Assembly: GCF_015704865.1 (NCBI RefSeq)
Contig: NZ_JADQTO010000005.1
Location: forward strand, 170,691-234,690
Direction: 5' to 3'
Origin: Actinoplanes aureus
Lineage (GTDB): Bacteria; Actinomycetota; Actinomycetes; Mycobacteriales; Micromonosporaceae
DNA length: 64,000 bases
A program made the position numbers and the translations under genes. Numbering within the stretch: the first letter of the stretch is position 1; the number at the start of each line of letters is the position of its first letter. This document shows, piece by piece, positions 16,766 to 25,673 of the stretch. A model generated the notes under the pieces. That model was not told where the DNA came from. It ran no database searches and was given only the letters and a program-made list of their open reading frames with translations.

Positions 16766-19700
16766 GGCTTCTCCTCCAGGTCGCGGTAGCGGGGCACGTC
16801 GCCCTCGGTGATCCGGGCCCACGCCGCGGCGAACAACCGCGGCAGCGATCGCGTCACCACCCGCATCCTGCCGGTGTGCGCGTACAGCTCCTGTTTCCAG
16901 GCCTCGACCGGCAGCATCGGCGCACGGGCCGGCAGCCAGCCGCCGGGCAGGAAGACCGGGCGCCCGGCGCGTTCCCGTTTGGCGGTCACCACCAGGTCCG
17001 CGGTCACCAGCGCCTCGCGGGCCTTGCGCAGCTGAGCGGCCGTCCACCCGTTGAACGCCTGCACCGCCTTGTCGGTCGGGTCCGGCAGGGCGAGCAGTTG
17101 CAGGTAGTACGCCGCCGCGCCGGTGTCGAGGCCGAACCGCTCGCCGACCTCGCCGACCAGGTGCGGCGCGCTGACCCGGGGATCGTGCGGGTCGCCGGAC
17201 CCGCCGTCGGGGGTGGACACGACCTCGTCGATCCAGCCGGAGAGCAGGGTCCGCAACGCCTCCCGGGTGCTCTCGTCGATGAAGCCGAGCGCCGGGTCGT
17301 CCGCGCCGGTCAGTTTCGCCGGCGCGATGTGGAAGATCATGAAGTCCTGGTAGCCCTGCCCGTCGACCAGAGCGGGCCCGGCCTCGGGCCGGCTGTCGAG
17401 CGGGCGCACCGCGTAGCCGACGAGCAACCCGGGGTTGCGCAGCCGGGCGCGGACCAGCCGCAGGGCCTCGGGGAGCGTGGCCCGCAGCGGGTCGTCCCAG
17501 CGCAGGTGGTAGCCGAGCCACGGCAGGGCGGCGGCCACCGCGAACAGATAGCGCTGGTCGAACGGTGTGCCGGTGTCCGACACGGTCTCCACGTGGTAAT
17601 ACCCCTCCGCGGTGCTGCGCCCGTCGGTGCTGAGCCAGTCACCGGCCTGCGGCGCGGCGATGACCTGGAGGAGGTCGGCGGCCCGGGCGCTGTCGACGAC
17701 CCGGTCGAGTGCGGCGACGAGCTCTTCCGGAACGGCGACCCGGCGGCCCCGCAGCCGGATCCAGGCCTCGGCGATCGCCGCCACGTCCGGGCCGCGCTCC
17801 CACAGCTCGGCCGGGTCCACCGGCATGGCCGCGTCGAGCAGAACCACCCGCTCGTGCTCGGACAGTCCTTGCAGCGCGGACTTGGCGACCTTGGCGTGGG
17901 CGGCGCTGAGCCCGAGCAGGGTCCGCTGCTCGGGGCTGAGGAAGTTCGCCTCCCACGTGTCGATCCCCGGCAGACCGGCCAGCAGCAGGACGGCCTCGGC
18001 CCGCGTCATGCCGGTCGCGGCGGCGAGGGCCTCGGCCGCGTCCGGCCGCCACGGCGCCGGGCCGCGCTCGCGAAGCAGGGCGCCGAACGCGGACAGCCGC
18101 TCGCGGCTCAGGCGACCGCTGGGGTACGCCTCCGCAGACACCGTCGTGCCGGCCGGCGGCTTGAACCCGCCCTCCCGAGCGACCTGGACGGCGTTGCGTT
18201 CCGACGGCGTCCCGCGCTGGTAGTAGCCGTGAATGCTCGGGAACAGCACGGTGACCCCCGCCTCGTCGCGGCGGACGTTCACCTCCTCGAGCGTCTCCAT
18301 CTGCTGGGCCACCCGCAGGATCCGCAGCGGCGGTCCGTCACCGGCCAGCGGCGTCCCGGAGAGGGCGGCGAGGAAGGCGGTCAGCGCCTCGCGGCCGGCG
18401 TCGCCGGTGGCCGGGGACGCCGCTCGCAGGGCGACCGCGCCGAGCCCGGCGAGCAGGCTGGTCCAGTTCGCGCTGAGCGCCGGAACGGCGGGGTGGTCAC
18501 CGGCGTCCGGGCGGCCCAGCACGGCGCCGACGGTGCTGATCTGTTCGAGGACGTCGTACCGCGCGCCGGCCGAGCCGTAGTAGTAGCGGGAGGAGGTGCG
18601 GCCGGTGTCGCACAGCCCCTGCCACGCCTCCCGCAGTGCCTCGTCGGAGACGGCCGGCACGGTCCGGGCCGGTCCCGGCCGGCTCGCCAGGTGCCGGGGG
18701 ACCTCGGCGATGCGCCGCCGCAGCCGGACCGCTCGGGCCACCACCTCGGCGATCCGGGACCGCAGGGTGGCGTCGGTGACCTGCGGCAGGTGGGCCTCGA
18801 TGTTCGCGGTGACCGCCTCCTTGACCCGGCCGGTCCCGGTCACCGAGTCGTCGACGGCGAGCAGCCGCGCCGCCGTCGCCTCGTCGATCGCCCGGAGCGC
18901 GGCGGAGCCGGCCTCGTCGCGGGTGCGCAACCCGTGCCACCAGGCCAGCGGCGGCAGCGTGCTGGTCGTCTCGGCCAGTTCGGCGAGCACGTACTCCCCG
19001 TCGGCCGTCCACACGCGCAGCCGGTCCCGCGAGTAGCCGCCCGCCACGGTCACCGGCAGCGGCGCCGGCGAGCCCGGCAGCGTCACCGCACCGACCAGGC
19101 GGTCGTCCTCCCGGTCGGCGTGGAGCCGCTGGAAGCGGGCCCGCGGCAGGGTCACCCGGCGGCCGTCGACGCCCTCGCCGGCCTGCGCGCCGTCCGGTGT
19201 CCGCGTGGTACGCCAGCCGACCAGCCCGTCCCGCCAGCCCAGCGGTGATCCGGCGAACTCCCGGGGTGCCGGCCGCAGCACGCACGCCTCGGCGACGAGC
19301 CGGTCACCCGGGGCGGTGAAGAAGGCCGGCATGCTGACCCGCCCGGCTTCCCCGGTACGCGGATCGAACTCCCGCCACCGCCATTCCCACTCGCCGGACG
19401 CGCCCTGGACGTGCTCGCACCGCCAGAACGCCTGCCCGTCACCGGCCACCGGATACATGTCGGCGGGCCCCCGTGCGTCACCGGGATGCACGGGCCGGGC
19501 GCCGGTGGTGAGACCTCCGCCCGGAACGGGCAGCGGCTCCATCGGCACGCCCCACCCGGCGCGGCCGGACCGCCACTCGCCGTCCACCAGGTCGTCCGGT
19601 CGCGACGACCAGTAGGCGGCCGGTCCGCTCTCCCCGTTCCACGCGACCAGCAGCTCGCCGTCGGTGTAGAGGCAGGACGGCTGCGAGTAGTGCCGGGGCG

Positions 19701-21492
19701 CGTGCGGATGGCCCTGCGGCGGGTAGCGGAAGAGGTGCTCGGTCACCGTGCCGCCGGGCGCGATGACGTGTGCCGTCTGGAGGTCGAACACCACCAGCTC
19801 GGGCCACGCCTCACCGATCCGGATGGTCTTGGTCGCTCGCGCGGCCGCCTCGTACGCCGGCCAGGACAGCTCGGTCAGCAGACCGCCGCGCAGGGTCCGC
19901 GCCAGAACGGCCGGCACGTCGATGTCCGGCAGCCGCCGGAACCCGTCGGGGGCGAGCGCCATCCCGGCCGCCGACCACAGCGGGGCCAGGCCGGTCAGGT
20001 CGGCGTCGAGGCTGGTGACCGTGCCGTCACCGGACCGGGCCGACTGCTCCCTGATCATCTCGACCAGGACCTCGCGAACACCGGCGGCGCCGAACGCCTG
20101 CTCCAGGGTCTGCTCGGGCAGTGCCGGACTGGTCAGCGCCTCACCGGTGCGCAGTCGCAGCAGAGCCGTCCGGACGCTGGAGGCGAGCATCGGGCGCAGT
20201 GTCCGGTCGGCGGCGACGGCGGCCAGGTCGCGACGGCCCTCGCCCTCGTCGGTCGCCCAGCTCGCGAGGTCGAACCCGTTCGCGACGTGCTGCGAGCCGA
20301 CCCGGGCCGGCACGCCGCCGGCGAGGCACAGGTCGAGCACGTCGAGCTCGGTGCCCCACGGCGCGGGCGAGACCTGCAGCCCGTCCTCGCCGGCCAGCCT
20401 CGGCAGCAGCCGCTCCACCAGCGACAACAGGAGCGCGTTGCGCCGCTTGCCCCGCCGGCCGGCGAGCACCCGCTCCAGCCACCGGCTCGCCGAACCGGCC
20501 GCCGGCGCGCCGGCGATCAGGTCGGCGGCCGCACCGGACGCCTCCAGCAGCTCGATCCACTGCGTAGTCATGTCGGTGCCGTAGCCCGGCGGCTCCGGCA
20601 CGATCGCCAGCAGCCGGGCCCGCACCGTCGCCTCCCGCTTGCCGAGCCGGACCAGACTCCGCCGGTACGACTTCCAGACCGAGGGCGTGGCCCGGGACAT
20701 CGCGGGATAGGCGAGCAGCCGGGTGACCACCTCATCGGCCTGCTGCTCGGGGTCGAGCCCGGCCGCCTTCGCCAGGCGTGCCAGGTCGGCGGCCATCGAC
20801 GCGTGCGGCGCCAGCCCACCGGCCACCCGCCGCAGGGCGAGGGTCTTCACCAGCTCATACGCCTCCGCCGCCGGCCGCCGGTCGACCACCCCGCGCGCGT
20901 ACTCCGCCAGCATCGCGGCGGTCAGCGCCCCGGCGAACGCGAACTCCAGATGCACGTCGCGCACCCGGTCCTCGTCGACGGTCAGCCCGTGCACCTGCTC
21001 GGCGCGCCGGGCCTCGGTGAAGCAGGTCCCGGCCATGCGCTGGTTGTCGGCGGCCAGGAAGGCCCGGCCCGCCTGCTCCCAGAAGGTCGGCAGGAACGCC
21101 GGCGCGGCGGCACCCAGCCGCCCGGCCAGCACCTCGTAGCCGTCCTTGGCGTTGCCCGGCTTGCTCCGGGCGGCCCGGGCGAGCTTCTCCATCTCCTTGA
21201 CGAGCGCGAGGGCGTGCCGCCCGTTGGCCGGGTCGTGCACGAGCGCCCAGGCCGGGAAGCCGAGGGCCTGCCGGCGGGCACTGCCCACCGCGACCGGCTC
21301 GGACAACGGCTGGAAGCCCAGGAAGTCCATGGTGAGGTCCTCGGCCGGCCCGAGGGTCGCCCCGACGAGCCGCACCACCGTGCGGCCTGCCAGTGCCTCA
21401 TGCCGGTACGCCCGCGCGGTCATCGCGTCGATCCCGGCGCCCTGGGCCGGACCGGGCAGGATCGCTCCCGCCTCCAGCAGCGTCTCGCTCAC
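16762..21492 (-). CDS. Giant DUF4132-associated protein of the MoxR/SWIM operon (MolR/YehI-like)
   Basis: A 1576-aa, mostly helical, Ala/Arg/Leu-rich protein with no signal peptide or membrane segment. It looks like the large N-terminal part of MolR/YehI proteins, which in E. coli carry DUF4132 at the C-terminus; here DUF4132 seems to sit in the separate upstream gene (21489-22361). Around residues 600-850 it has Trp-rich blocks with DGELLVAWNGESG and RVWTADGEYVLAELAE that look like beta-propeller or WD-like repeats. GTG 21492 overlaps the upstream stop (GTGA). I cannot assign a reaction. Confidence 0.7.
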   Translation of the reverse strand: MSETLLEAGAILPGPAQGAGIDAMTARAYRHEALAGRTVVRLVGATLGPAEDLTMDFLGFQPLSEPVAVGSARRQALGFPAWALVHDPANGRHALALVKEMEKLARAARSKPGNAKDGYEVLAGRLGAAAPAFLPTFWEQAGRAFLAADNQRMAGTCFTEARRAEQVHGLTVDEDRVRDVHLEFAFAGALTAAMLAEYARGVVDRRPAAEAYELVKTLALRRVAGGLAPHASMAADLARLAKAAGLDPEQQADEVVTRLLAYPAMSRATPSVWKSYRRSLVRLGKREATVRARLLAIVPEPPGYGTDMTTQWIELLEASGAAADLIAGAPAAGSASRWLERVLAGRRGKRRNALLLSLVERLLPRLAGEDGLQVSPAPWGTELDVLDLCLAGGVPARVGSQHVANGFDLASWATDEGEGRRDLAAVAADRTLRPMLASSVRTALLRLRTGEALTSPALPEQTLEQAFGAAGVREVLVEMIREQSARSGDGTVTSLDADLTGLAPLWSAAGMALAPDGFRRLPDIDVPAVLARTLRGGLLTELSWPAYEAAARATKTIRIGEAWPELVVFDLQTAHVIAPGGTVTEHLFRYPPQGHPHAPRHYSQPSCLYTDGELLVAWNGESGPAAYWSSRPDDLVDGEWRSGRAGWGVPMEPLPVPGGGLTTGARPVHPGDARGPADMYPVAGDGQAFWRCEHVQGASGEWEWRWREFDPRTGEAGRVSMPAFFTAPGDRLVAEACVLRPAPREFAGSPLGWRDGLVGWRTTRTPDGAQAGEGVDGRRVTLPRARFQRLHADREDDRLVGAVTLPGSPAPLPVTVAGGYSRDRLRVWTADGEYVLAELAETTSTLPPLAWWHGLRTRDEAGSAALRAIDEATAARLLAVDDSVTGTGRVKEAVTANIEAHLPQVTDATLRSRIAEVVARAVRLRRRIAEVPRHLASRPGPARTVPAVSDEALREAWQGLCDTGRTSSRYYYGSAGARYDVLEQISTVGAVLGRPDAGDHPAVPALSANWTSLLAGLGAVALRAASPATGDAGREALTAFLAALSGTPLAGDGPPLRILRVAQQMETLEEVNVRRDEAGVTVLFPSIHGYYQRGTPSERNAVQVAREGGFKPPAGTTVSAEAYPSGRLSRERLSAFGALLRERGPAPWRPDAAEALAAATGMTRAEAVLLLAGLPGIDTWEANFLSPEQRTLLGLSAAHAKVAKSALQGLSEHERVVLLDAAMPVDPAELWERGPDVAAIAEAWIRLRGRRVAVPEELVAALDRVVDSARAADLLQVIAAPQAGDWLSTDGRSTAEGYYHVETVSDTGTPFDQRYLFAVAAALPWLGYHLRWDDPLRATLPEALRLVRARLRNPGLLVGYAVRPLDSRPEAGPALVDGQGYQDFMIFHIAPAKLTGADDPALGFIDESTREALRTLLSGWIDEVVSTPDGGSGDPHDPRVSAPHLVGEVGERFGLDTGAAAYYLQLLALPDPTDKAVQAFNGWTAAQLRKAREALVTADLVVTAKRERAGRPVFLPGGWLPARAPMLPVEAWKQELYAHTGRMRVVTRSLPRLFAAAWARITEGDVPRYRDLEEKP

Positions 21493-22361
21493 CGGCCCTC
21501 CTCCTCGACGACCCGTCCCGCGTACAGCGTCGCGGCCATGCGCATCCCCTCCGACCACGCCACCGGCGGCACGTCACCGGTGGCGATCGCCTGCCCGCCC
21601 GCGTCGGTGAACGTCAACTCGAACGTCTCCGTCTCATAGGACGGCTCGCCGTCACCGATCCACACCGACGCGACGATCGTGCGGCCCGCCTCCCACACCC
21701 GGCAGACGGCCGTGCCGCCCTGCACCCGGTAGCCGGCCGAGGTGGCCCGCGACTGCGCGTGCCGCAGCTCCTTGAACCGGGCCCCGGCATATCGGCGCAG
21801 CTCCCGCCGCTGATCCGCCTCCGTGGCCGGCTTGCGCCACACCTCCCGGAAGAGCTGCACCAGTCCCTGCTGCACACCGAGGTCGGCGGCGAACTCACGA
21901 AGATCGTCCAGATCGGGCAGCAGCACCGGATGCGGGATGGCGACCGTCTCGGCGGTGATCCGCGCGGACTCGCCGTCGAGGTCGACGACGCCCAGGCCCT
22001 TGGCCTCGTCGGCGTCGCGCAGCAGGCCGGCCGCGGCCACGTCCCACGCACCGCCGGTCACCGGCACCACCACCGCGTCACGCAGCAGCGCCCGCCACGC
22101 GTCGTCGGCCCAGACCTGTGCGATCACGGCGGCCGGCACCGGCAGCGACCGGATCATCCACAGCTCCGCCTCCGCGCGGCAGGACGCCTCGTGCCGGCCC
22201 AGCCACTCGACGAGCTGCCGGAGGCCGATCACCGCCTCATGATCTTTCAGCGCCTTGGGCATGCTCTTGAGCGGCTTGCCCCGGACGGTCCGCGCGACGA
22301 CCTTGCCCCGGTCGACGCTCACCTCATAGTCGGCACCTGCCGGCACCCAGCCCATCGACAT
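21489..22361 (-). CDS. Stand-alone DUF4132 domain protein, first gene of the MoxR/SWIM operon
   Basis: A 290-aa protein whose start, GKPLKSMPKALKDHEAV, and end, FREVWRKPATEADQ, fit the DUF4132 domain found at the C-terminus of MolR/YehI. The domain is uncharacterised. ATG 22361 follows GGTGAGGGG. A second in-frame ATG lies at 22355. The gene shares its upstream region with the divergent pectate lyase gene. The split of DUF4132 from its large partner differs from the E. coli arrangement. The assignment rests on recognised motifs, not on a search. Confidence 0.7.
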   Translation of the reverse strand: MSMGWVPAGADYEVSVDRGKVVARTVRGKPLKSMPKALKDHEAVIGLRQLVEWLGRHEASCRAEAELWMIRSLPVPAAVIAQVWADDAWRALLRDAVVVPVTGGAWDVAAAGLLRDADEAKGLGVVDLDGESARITAETVAIPHPVLLPDLDDLREFAADLGVQQGLVQLFREVWRKPATEADQRRELRRYAGARFKELRHAQSRATSAGYRVQGGTAVCRVWEAGRTIVASVWIGDGEPSYETETFELTFTDAGGQAIATGDVPPVAWSEGMRMAATLYAGRVVEEEGR

Positions 22362-22425
22362 CCCCTCACCGAAGCGTGCCGCGGATTGTGCCAGCCGGGA
22401 CCGACATTTTCGCCGAGGCCCGAAG

Positions 22426-22437
22426 TGAACCGGTTCA
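22426..22437. promoter_or_regulatory. Palindrome upstream of pectate lyase promoter
   Basis: TGAACCGGTTCA is a perfect 12-bp palindrome 21 bp upstream of the -35 box of the pectate lyase promoter and 65 bp upstream of the MoxR-operon start. It resembles GntR- or LacI-type operators. It could serve either divergent transcript. Confidence 0.4.
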
Positions 22438-22457
22438 GAAGGTGCGAGCCAAGCTGA

Positions 22458-22486
22458 TTGACAGACATCGATGGAGCGCTTAGCGT
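22458..22486 (+). promoter_or_regulatory. Sigma-70-type promoter of pectate lyase
   Basis: TTGACA (22458-22463) and TAGCGT (22481-22486) are separated by 17 bp, a consensus -35 and a TANNNT -10 for the housekeeping sigma factor. Transcription would start near 22493, inside a strong operator-like palindrome. Confidence 0.65.
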
Positions 22487-22491
22487 CGCAA

Positions 22492-22509
22492 CGGGAAAGC
22501 GCTTACCCG
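22492..22509. promoter_or_regulatory. LacI-family-type operator over the pectate lyase start site
   Basis: CGGGAAAGCGCTTACCCG is palindromic except at one base pair and has the central CG of LacI/GalR-family operators. It begins 6 bp after the -10 box, so a bound repressor would block initiation. A second AGCGCT core lies at 22475-22480 in the promoter spacer. A pectin-responsive LacI repressor is plausible; none is adjacent. Confidence 0.6.
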
Positions 22510-22585
22510 CACTACAAGGCCATCGGGCGATCCCCGCGTCCGTAGCGCCGTCCCCCAAGTCCACCGTCCCCACGGAGGCATCCCC

Positions 22586-23548
22586 ATGTTCCAGAGAACC
22601 CGCTCCAGGGCCACCGCCGCGCTCTCGGCCGGTGTCCTGCTGGCCGGCGGCCTGGTCGCCGCCGGCCAGTCCCCGGCGCTGGCCGCCGAGTCCAGCCCGG
22701 TCGGTTTCGCCGGCCTCAACGGCGGCACCCCCGGCGGCTCGGCGGGCACCGTGGTCACCGTGACCTCGGCGTCCGCGCTGAAGTCGGCGCTCAGCTCGAG
22801 CACCTCGCAGACCGTCCGCGTGTCCGGCCTGATCTCGATCTCCGGCATGTACAACGTGGCGTCCAACAAGACGGTCATCGGCGTCGGTTCCGGCTCCGGC
22901 ATCACGGGCGGCGGCCTCAACCTCTCCGGCGTGCGCAACGTGATCCTGCGCAACCTGGTGTTCCGCAACGCGAGCGACGACTCGATCAACATCCAGAGCG
23001 GCACCACGAACGTCTGGGTCGACCACAACGACCTGGCCAACGGCTACGACGGACTGATCGACATCAAGCGCGGCTCCGACTACATCACCGTCTCCTGGAA
23101 CCGCCTGCACGACCACGACAAGTCCATGCTGCTCGGCCACGACGACGGCAACGCCTCGCAGGACCTGGGCAAGCTGCGCGTCACCTATGTGCACAACTGG
23201 TTCGACGGCACCGGCCAGCGCCATCCGCGTGTCCGCTTCGGCAACCCGGTCCACGTGCTGAACAACTACTACTCCAACATCGGTTCCTACGGCGTCGCCT
23301 CGACCATGAACGCCGGCGTCTTCGTCGAACGCAACTACTTCGAGAACGTCGGCAGCCCCACGATCACCCAGACCGGCGACTCCGACCCCGGCAACCTCAA
23401 GGTGCTCAACAACTACAAGGTCAACTCCGGCACGGAGCAGGTTCGCAACGGCGCCAGCGTCGCCGCGATCCCCTACTCCTACACGCCGCAGGCCAACAAC
23501 ACCGTCAAGGCCACCGTCGTGGCCGGCGCGGGCACCGGCAAGATCTGA
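22586..23548 (+). CDS. Secreted pectate lyase, polysaccharide lyase family 1
   Basis: A 320-aa extracellular enzyme that cleaves polygalacturonate by calcium-dependent beta-elimination. It has a Sec signal peptide of about 35 residues ending SPALA-AES. Family 1 hallmarks are visible: VWVDHNDLANGYDGLIDIKR, the calcium-binding and parallel beta-helix core, SWNRLHDHDKSMLLGHDD, and the catalytic arginine region HPRVRFG near residue 213. Length fits a single catalytic domain with no carbohydrate-binding module. The gene has its own promoter, operator and terminator, so it is a single-gene unit. Confidence 0.95.
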   Translation: MFQRTRSRATAALSAGVLLAGGLVAAGQSPALAAESSPVGFAGLNGGTPGGSAGTVVTVTSASALKSALSSSTSQTVRVSGLISISGMYNVASNKTVIGVGSGSGITGGGLNLSGVRNVILRNLVFRNASDDSINIQSGTTNVWVDHNDLANGYDGLIDIKRGSDYITVSWNRLHDHDKSMLLGHDDGNASQDLGKLRVTYVHNWFDGTGQRHPRVRFGNPVHVLNNYYSNIGSYGVASTMNAGVFVERNYFENVGSPTITQTGDSDPGNLKVLNNYKVNSGTEQVRNGASVAAIPYSYTPQANNTVKATVVAGAGTGKI

Positions 23549-23557
23549 CACCCCCCA

Positions 23558-23598
23558 GCAATGCCCGCCCATCCCCCAGGGCGGGCATTGCACTTTTT
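23558..23598 (+). terminator. Rho-independent terminator of pectate lyase
   Basis: The arms GCAATGCCCGCCC (23558-23570) and GGGCGGGCATTGC (23579-23591) pair perfectly over 13 bp with an 8-nt loop, followed by ACTTTTT. It begins 10 bp after the stop codon. Confidence 0.95.
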
Positions 23599-23618
23599 AG
23601 AGGTACGGGTAACCGCAC

Positions 23619-23687
23619 AGTCCCGCCGAGCCACGCGGCCCAGGCATCGCGCACGGCCGCCACGCGACCGCCGGGCCCATGCAGCGG
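23619..23687 (-). repeat. Gene-end repeat element, copy B
   Basis: Read on the minus strand, away from the NAD-kinase-like stop at 23695: CCGCTGCATGGGCCCGGCGG, then TCGCG, a variable middle, then GCGTGGCTCGGCGGGACT. The hairpin end begins 8 nt after the stop codon. The copy closely matches copy F at both ends. Confidence 0.75.
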
Positions 23688-23694
23688 GGCCGGC

Positions 23695-24576
23695 TCAAAC
23701 CAGCCGCAGCCGCCGCCCCGCGACCCCGACCTGGACCCGCTGCCCCCACGACAGCTCCAGCGCGTCCGACTCCAGCCCGTCGGCGAAGACCACCAGCCGT
23801 TCCGACTCGCTGGTCAGCTCCAGCTCCTGCCGGCCGTCCAGCAGACCGGCGACCAGCGAGACCCCGGTGGCGGGGGAGGGCCAGGCCTCCCGCACGAACC
23901 AGCACAACCCGGGTTCCTCCGGCGCCGGAGCCGCCGGCGCACCGGCCCGCGACAACGCGATCGACGCGCACCAACCGGTCGCACCCGTTCCGGTGCCGAC
24001 GATCAGGCCCGAGGACGACTGCCGCTCCCGCCGCCCGTCCGGCGCGCCCAGCACGTACCTCGCTGACTGGTGCCCGGCGTGACCGACATAGATCTCGTTG
24101 AGCCCATAAAGCTCCTGCCCGTCGTCGAGCCGCGCGACCACCATCGTGCGTTCCCGCGCCGTGAGCGGGCCGCGCAGCAGCCCGGCCATCGCACTCGCGC
24201 GATGCCGGACCAGCACGCCCGGGTTGCGGCCCGGCGCCGGGTCGACACCGATCACCGGCTGCCCGTCGAGGTACTTCGCCACGTTCGCCACCAGGCCGTC
24301 TTGGCCGACGGCGACCACCACGTCCTCCGGTGCGAAGAGGAACCGCGGCAGGTCGGCCCGCTCCACCTGGCCGCGCCGCCAGTCGCCCGGCACCGCGGCG
24401 CCCACCTCGGTGAGCGCCGCCTGCAACGCCGCATGCCGCTCGGTCACCTCGTCCAGGTCGCGGCCGCGCCGGCGCAGGAAGAACGCGGCCGCACCGCGGG
24501 TGCCGTGCCGGGCGAGCAGTTCGTCCAGCTCGCTGCGCCGCGACACGACCACCACGCGCGGCGGCAGGATGCTCAT
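23695..24576 (-). CDS. NAD-kinase-like protein
   Basis: A 293-aa protein related to ATP-NAD kinases (diacylglycerol-kinase-like fold). The conserved GGDG loop is GQDG here (VVAVGQDGLVANVAKYL), the aspartate being kept. The next motif is LNEIYVG, and the substrate loop reads SSGLIVGTGTGATGW in place of the usual TPTGSTAY. These changes leave it open whether it phosphorylates NAD or has another ligand. ATG 24576 overlaps the stop of the SPFH gene (ATGA). Divergent NrtR and its boxes support a link to NAD metabolism. Confidence 0.8.
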   Translation of the reverse strand: MSILPPRVVVVSRRSELDELLARHGTRGAAAFFLRRRGRDLDEVTERHAALQAALTEVGAAVPGDWRRGQVERADLPRFLFAPEDVVVAVGQDGLVANVAKYLDGQPVIGVDPAPGRNPGVLVRHRASAMAGLLRGPLTARERTMVVARLDDGQELYGLNEIYVGHAGHQSARYVLGAPDGRRERQSSSGLIVGTGTGATGWCASIALSRAGAPAAPAPEEPGLCWFVREAWPSPATGVSLVAGLLDGRQELELTSESERLVVFADGLESDALELSWGQRVQVGVAGRRLRLV

Positions 24577-25628
24577 CCGAGCCGCCCGACCAGCTTGCTG
24601 ACCAGGTCCGGGGTCACCGTGATCTCGCCGATCTGGGGCAGCTGACCGGCGAGTTCCCGGAGCGCGAGCGCCTGGAGCACGGCCGGCGGCAGATCCCGGT
24701 ACGCGGCCAGCCGTGCGGCCTCCGCCTCCGCCTCGGCCAGTCCGACGACCCGGGCTCCGGCGGCGCGGGCGTCGTCGCGTACCCGGGTCGCGTCCGCCTC
24801 GGAGCCGGCCCGCCGGCGCATGCCTTCGGCCGCGGCCACGCTGGCCACCTCTTCGCGGTCCGCCTCCGCCCGCGCCGCCACCAGCCGCGTCTCGGCGTCC
24901 AGTTCGGCCTCGCGGCGGGTGTTGGCGCCGTGCTGCTCGACGAGTTCCTGCTCGCGGCGGGCCAGCTCGATCTTGCTCTGCAGCTCGTTCTCGGCGATCG
25001 CCTGTTCCTGCTGCACGGCGTGCGCGCGCCGCGCGTACGTCGCCCGGTCCGCCTCCTGTTGCACCTGCTCCCGGGTCGGGGTCTGCAGGGCCCGCTCCAG
25101 ATCCGGCTCCGGCCGGATCGCCACCACCCGCGCGCTGACCACCGACACCCCGGTCTCGGTCAGCCGCGGATCTGCGGCCAGCGCGCCGGCGACCGACTGG
25201 CGCACCCCGGCGATCCCGGTGGTCAGCGCCTCGGCGAGCGGCAGCCGCGCCAGCAGGTCCAGTGCCGGCTGCTGGGCCAGCTCGGCGAGCAGTCCGGCCA
25301 CCTGGTCCAGCGGCTGCCCACGCCAGGTCCCCCGGTACGGGTCGATCGAGAAGTCCAGCCGCGCCGCGGCCGCCGCCGGGTCGCTCACCCGGTAGGTCAC
25401 CGTGGCCTGCACGGTCACGTCGGCGAAGTCCTCGGTGCGGGCGTGGAAGAGCAGCGGCAGCTCGCGGTCGTCGACCGGCACTTCGGACAGTGCCGCGGTC
25501 AACGGCCGGTACCAGAACGACAGCCCCGTCCCGGCCCGCTTCGCCTTGCCGCGCACCGTGTGACCGACCCAGGTGGTCGGCGCCGCCCGCAGGTGCCGCA
25601 GGTGCAGCCGTCGTGTCACGTCAGCCAT
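24573..25628 (-). CDS. SPFH/band 7 domain protein
   Basis: A 351-aa SPFH (stomatin/prohibitin/flotillin) protein. The SPFH domain spans about residues 15-180 (YRVSDPAAAAARLDFSIDPY, VSVVSARVVAIRPEPDLERAL). A long charged coiled coil, about residues 185-305, is rich in Ala, Glu and Arg (QEQAIAENELQSKIELARREQELVEQ). There is no clear N-terminal membrane helix, so it may oligomerise at the membrane surface through partners. ATG 25628 follows AAGGGGGATG; the in-frame TTG at 25649 is less likely. It is co-translated with the NAD-kinase-like gene and preceded by an NrtR-like box. Confidence 0.85.
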   Translation of the reverse strand: MADVTRRLHLRHLRAAPTTWVGHTVRGKAKRAGTGLSFWYRPLTAALSEVPVDDRELPLLFHARTEDFADVTVQATVTYRVSDPAAAAARLDFSIDPYRGTWRGQPLDQVAGLLAELAQQPALDLLARLPLAEALTTGIAGVRQSVAGALAADPRLTETGVSVVSARVVAIRPEPDLERALQTPTREQVQQEADRATYARRAHAVQQEQAIAENELQSKIELARREQELVEQHGANTRREAELDAETRLVAARAEADREEVASVAAAEGMRRRAGSEADATRVRDDARAAGARVVGLAEAEAEAARLAAYRDLPPAVLQALALRELAGQLPQIGEITVTPDLVSKLVGRLG

Positions 25629-25638
25629 GTCATCCCCC

Positions 25639-25660
25639 TTATTCGTCAAACTGACGATAA
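25639..25660. promoter_or_regulatory. NrtR-like operator 1 (SPFH side)
   Basis: Inverted repeat TTAT-t-CGTCA, AAC, TGACG-ATAA, 11 bp upstream of the SPFH start codon. The core CGTCA-N3-TGACG is repeated in the second box at 25674-25694, so one regulator probably binds both. The AT-rich flanks are unusual for this genome. Confidence 0.7.
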
Positions 25661-25673
25661 AGCCGTGGGGTTA

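Noticed and set aside
22586..23548. Possible carbohydrate-binding module on the pectate lyase
   Set aside because: The protein ends right after the beta-helix core; there is no room for an extra module.
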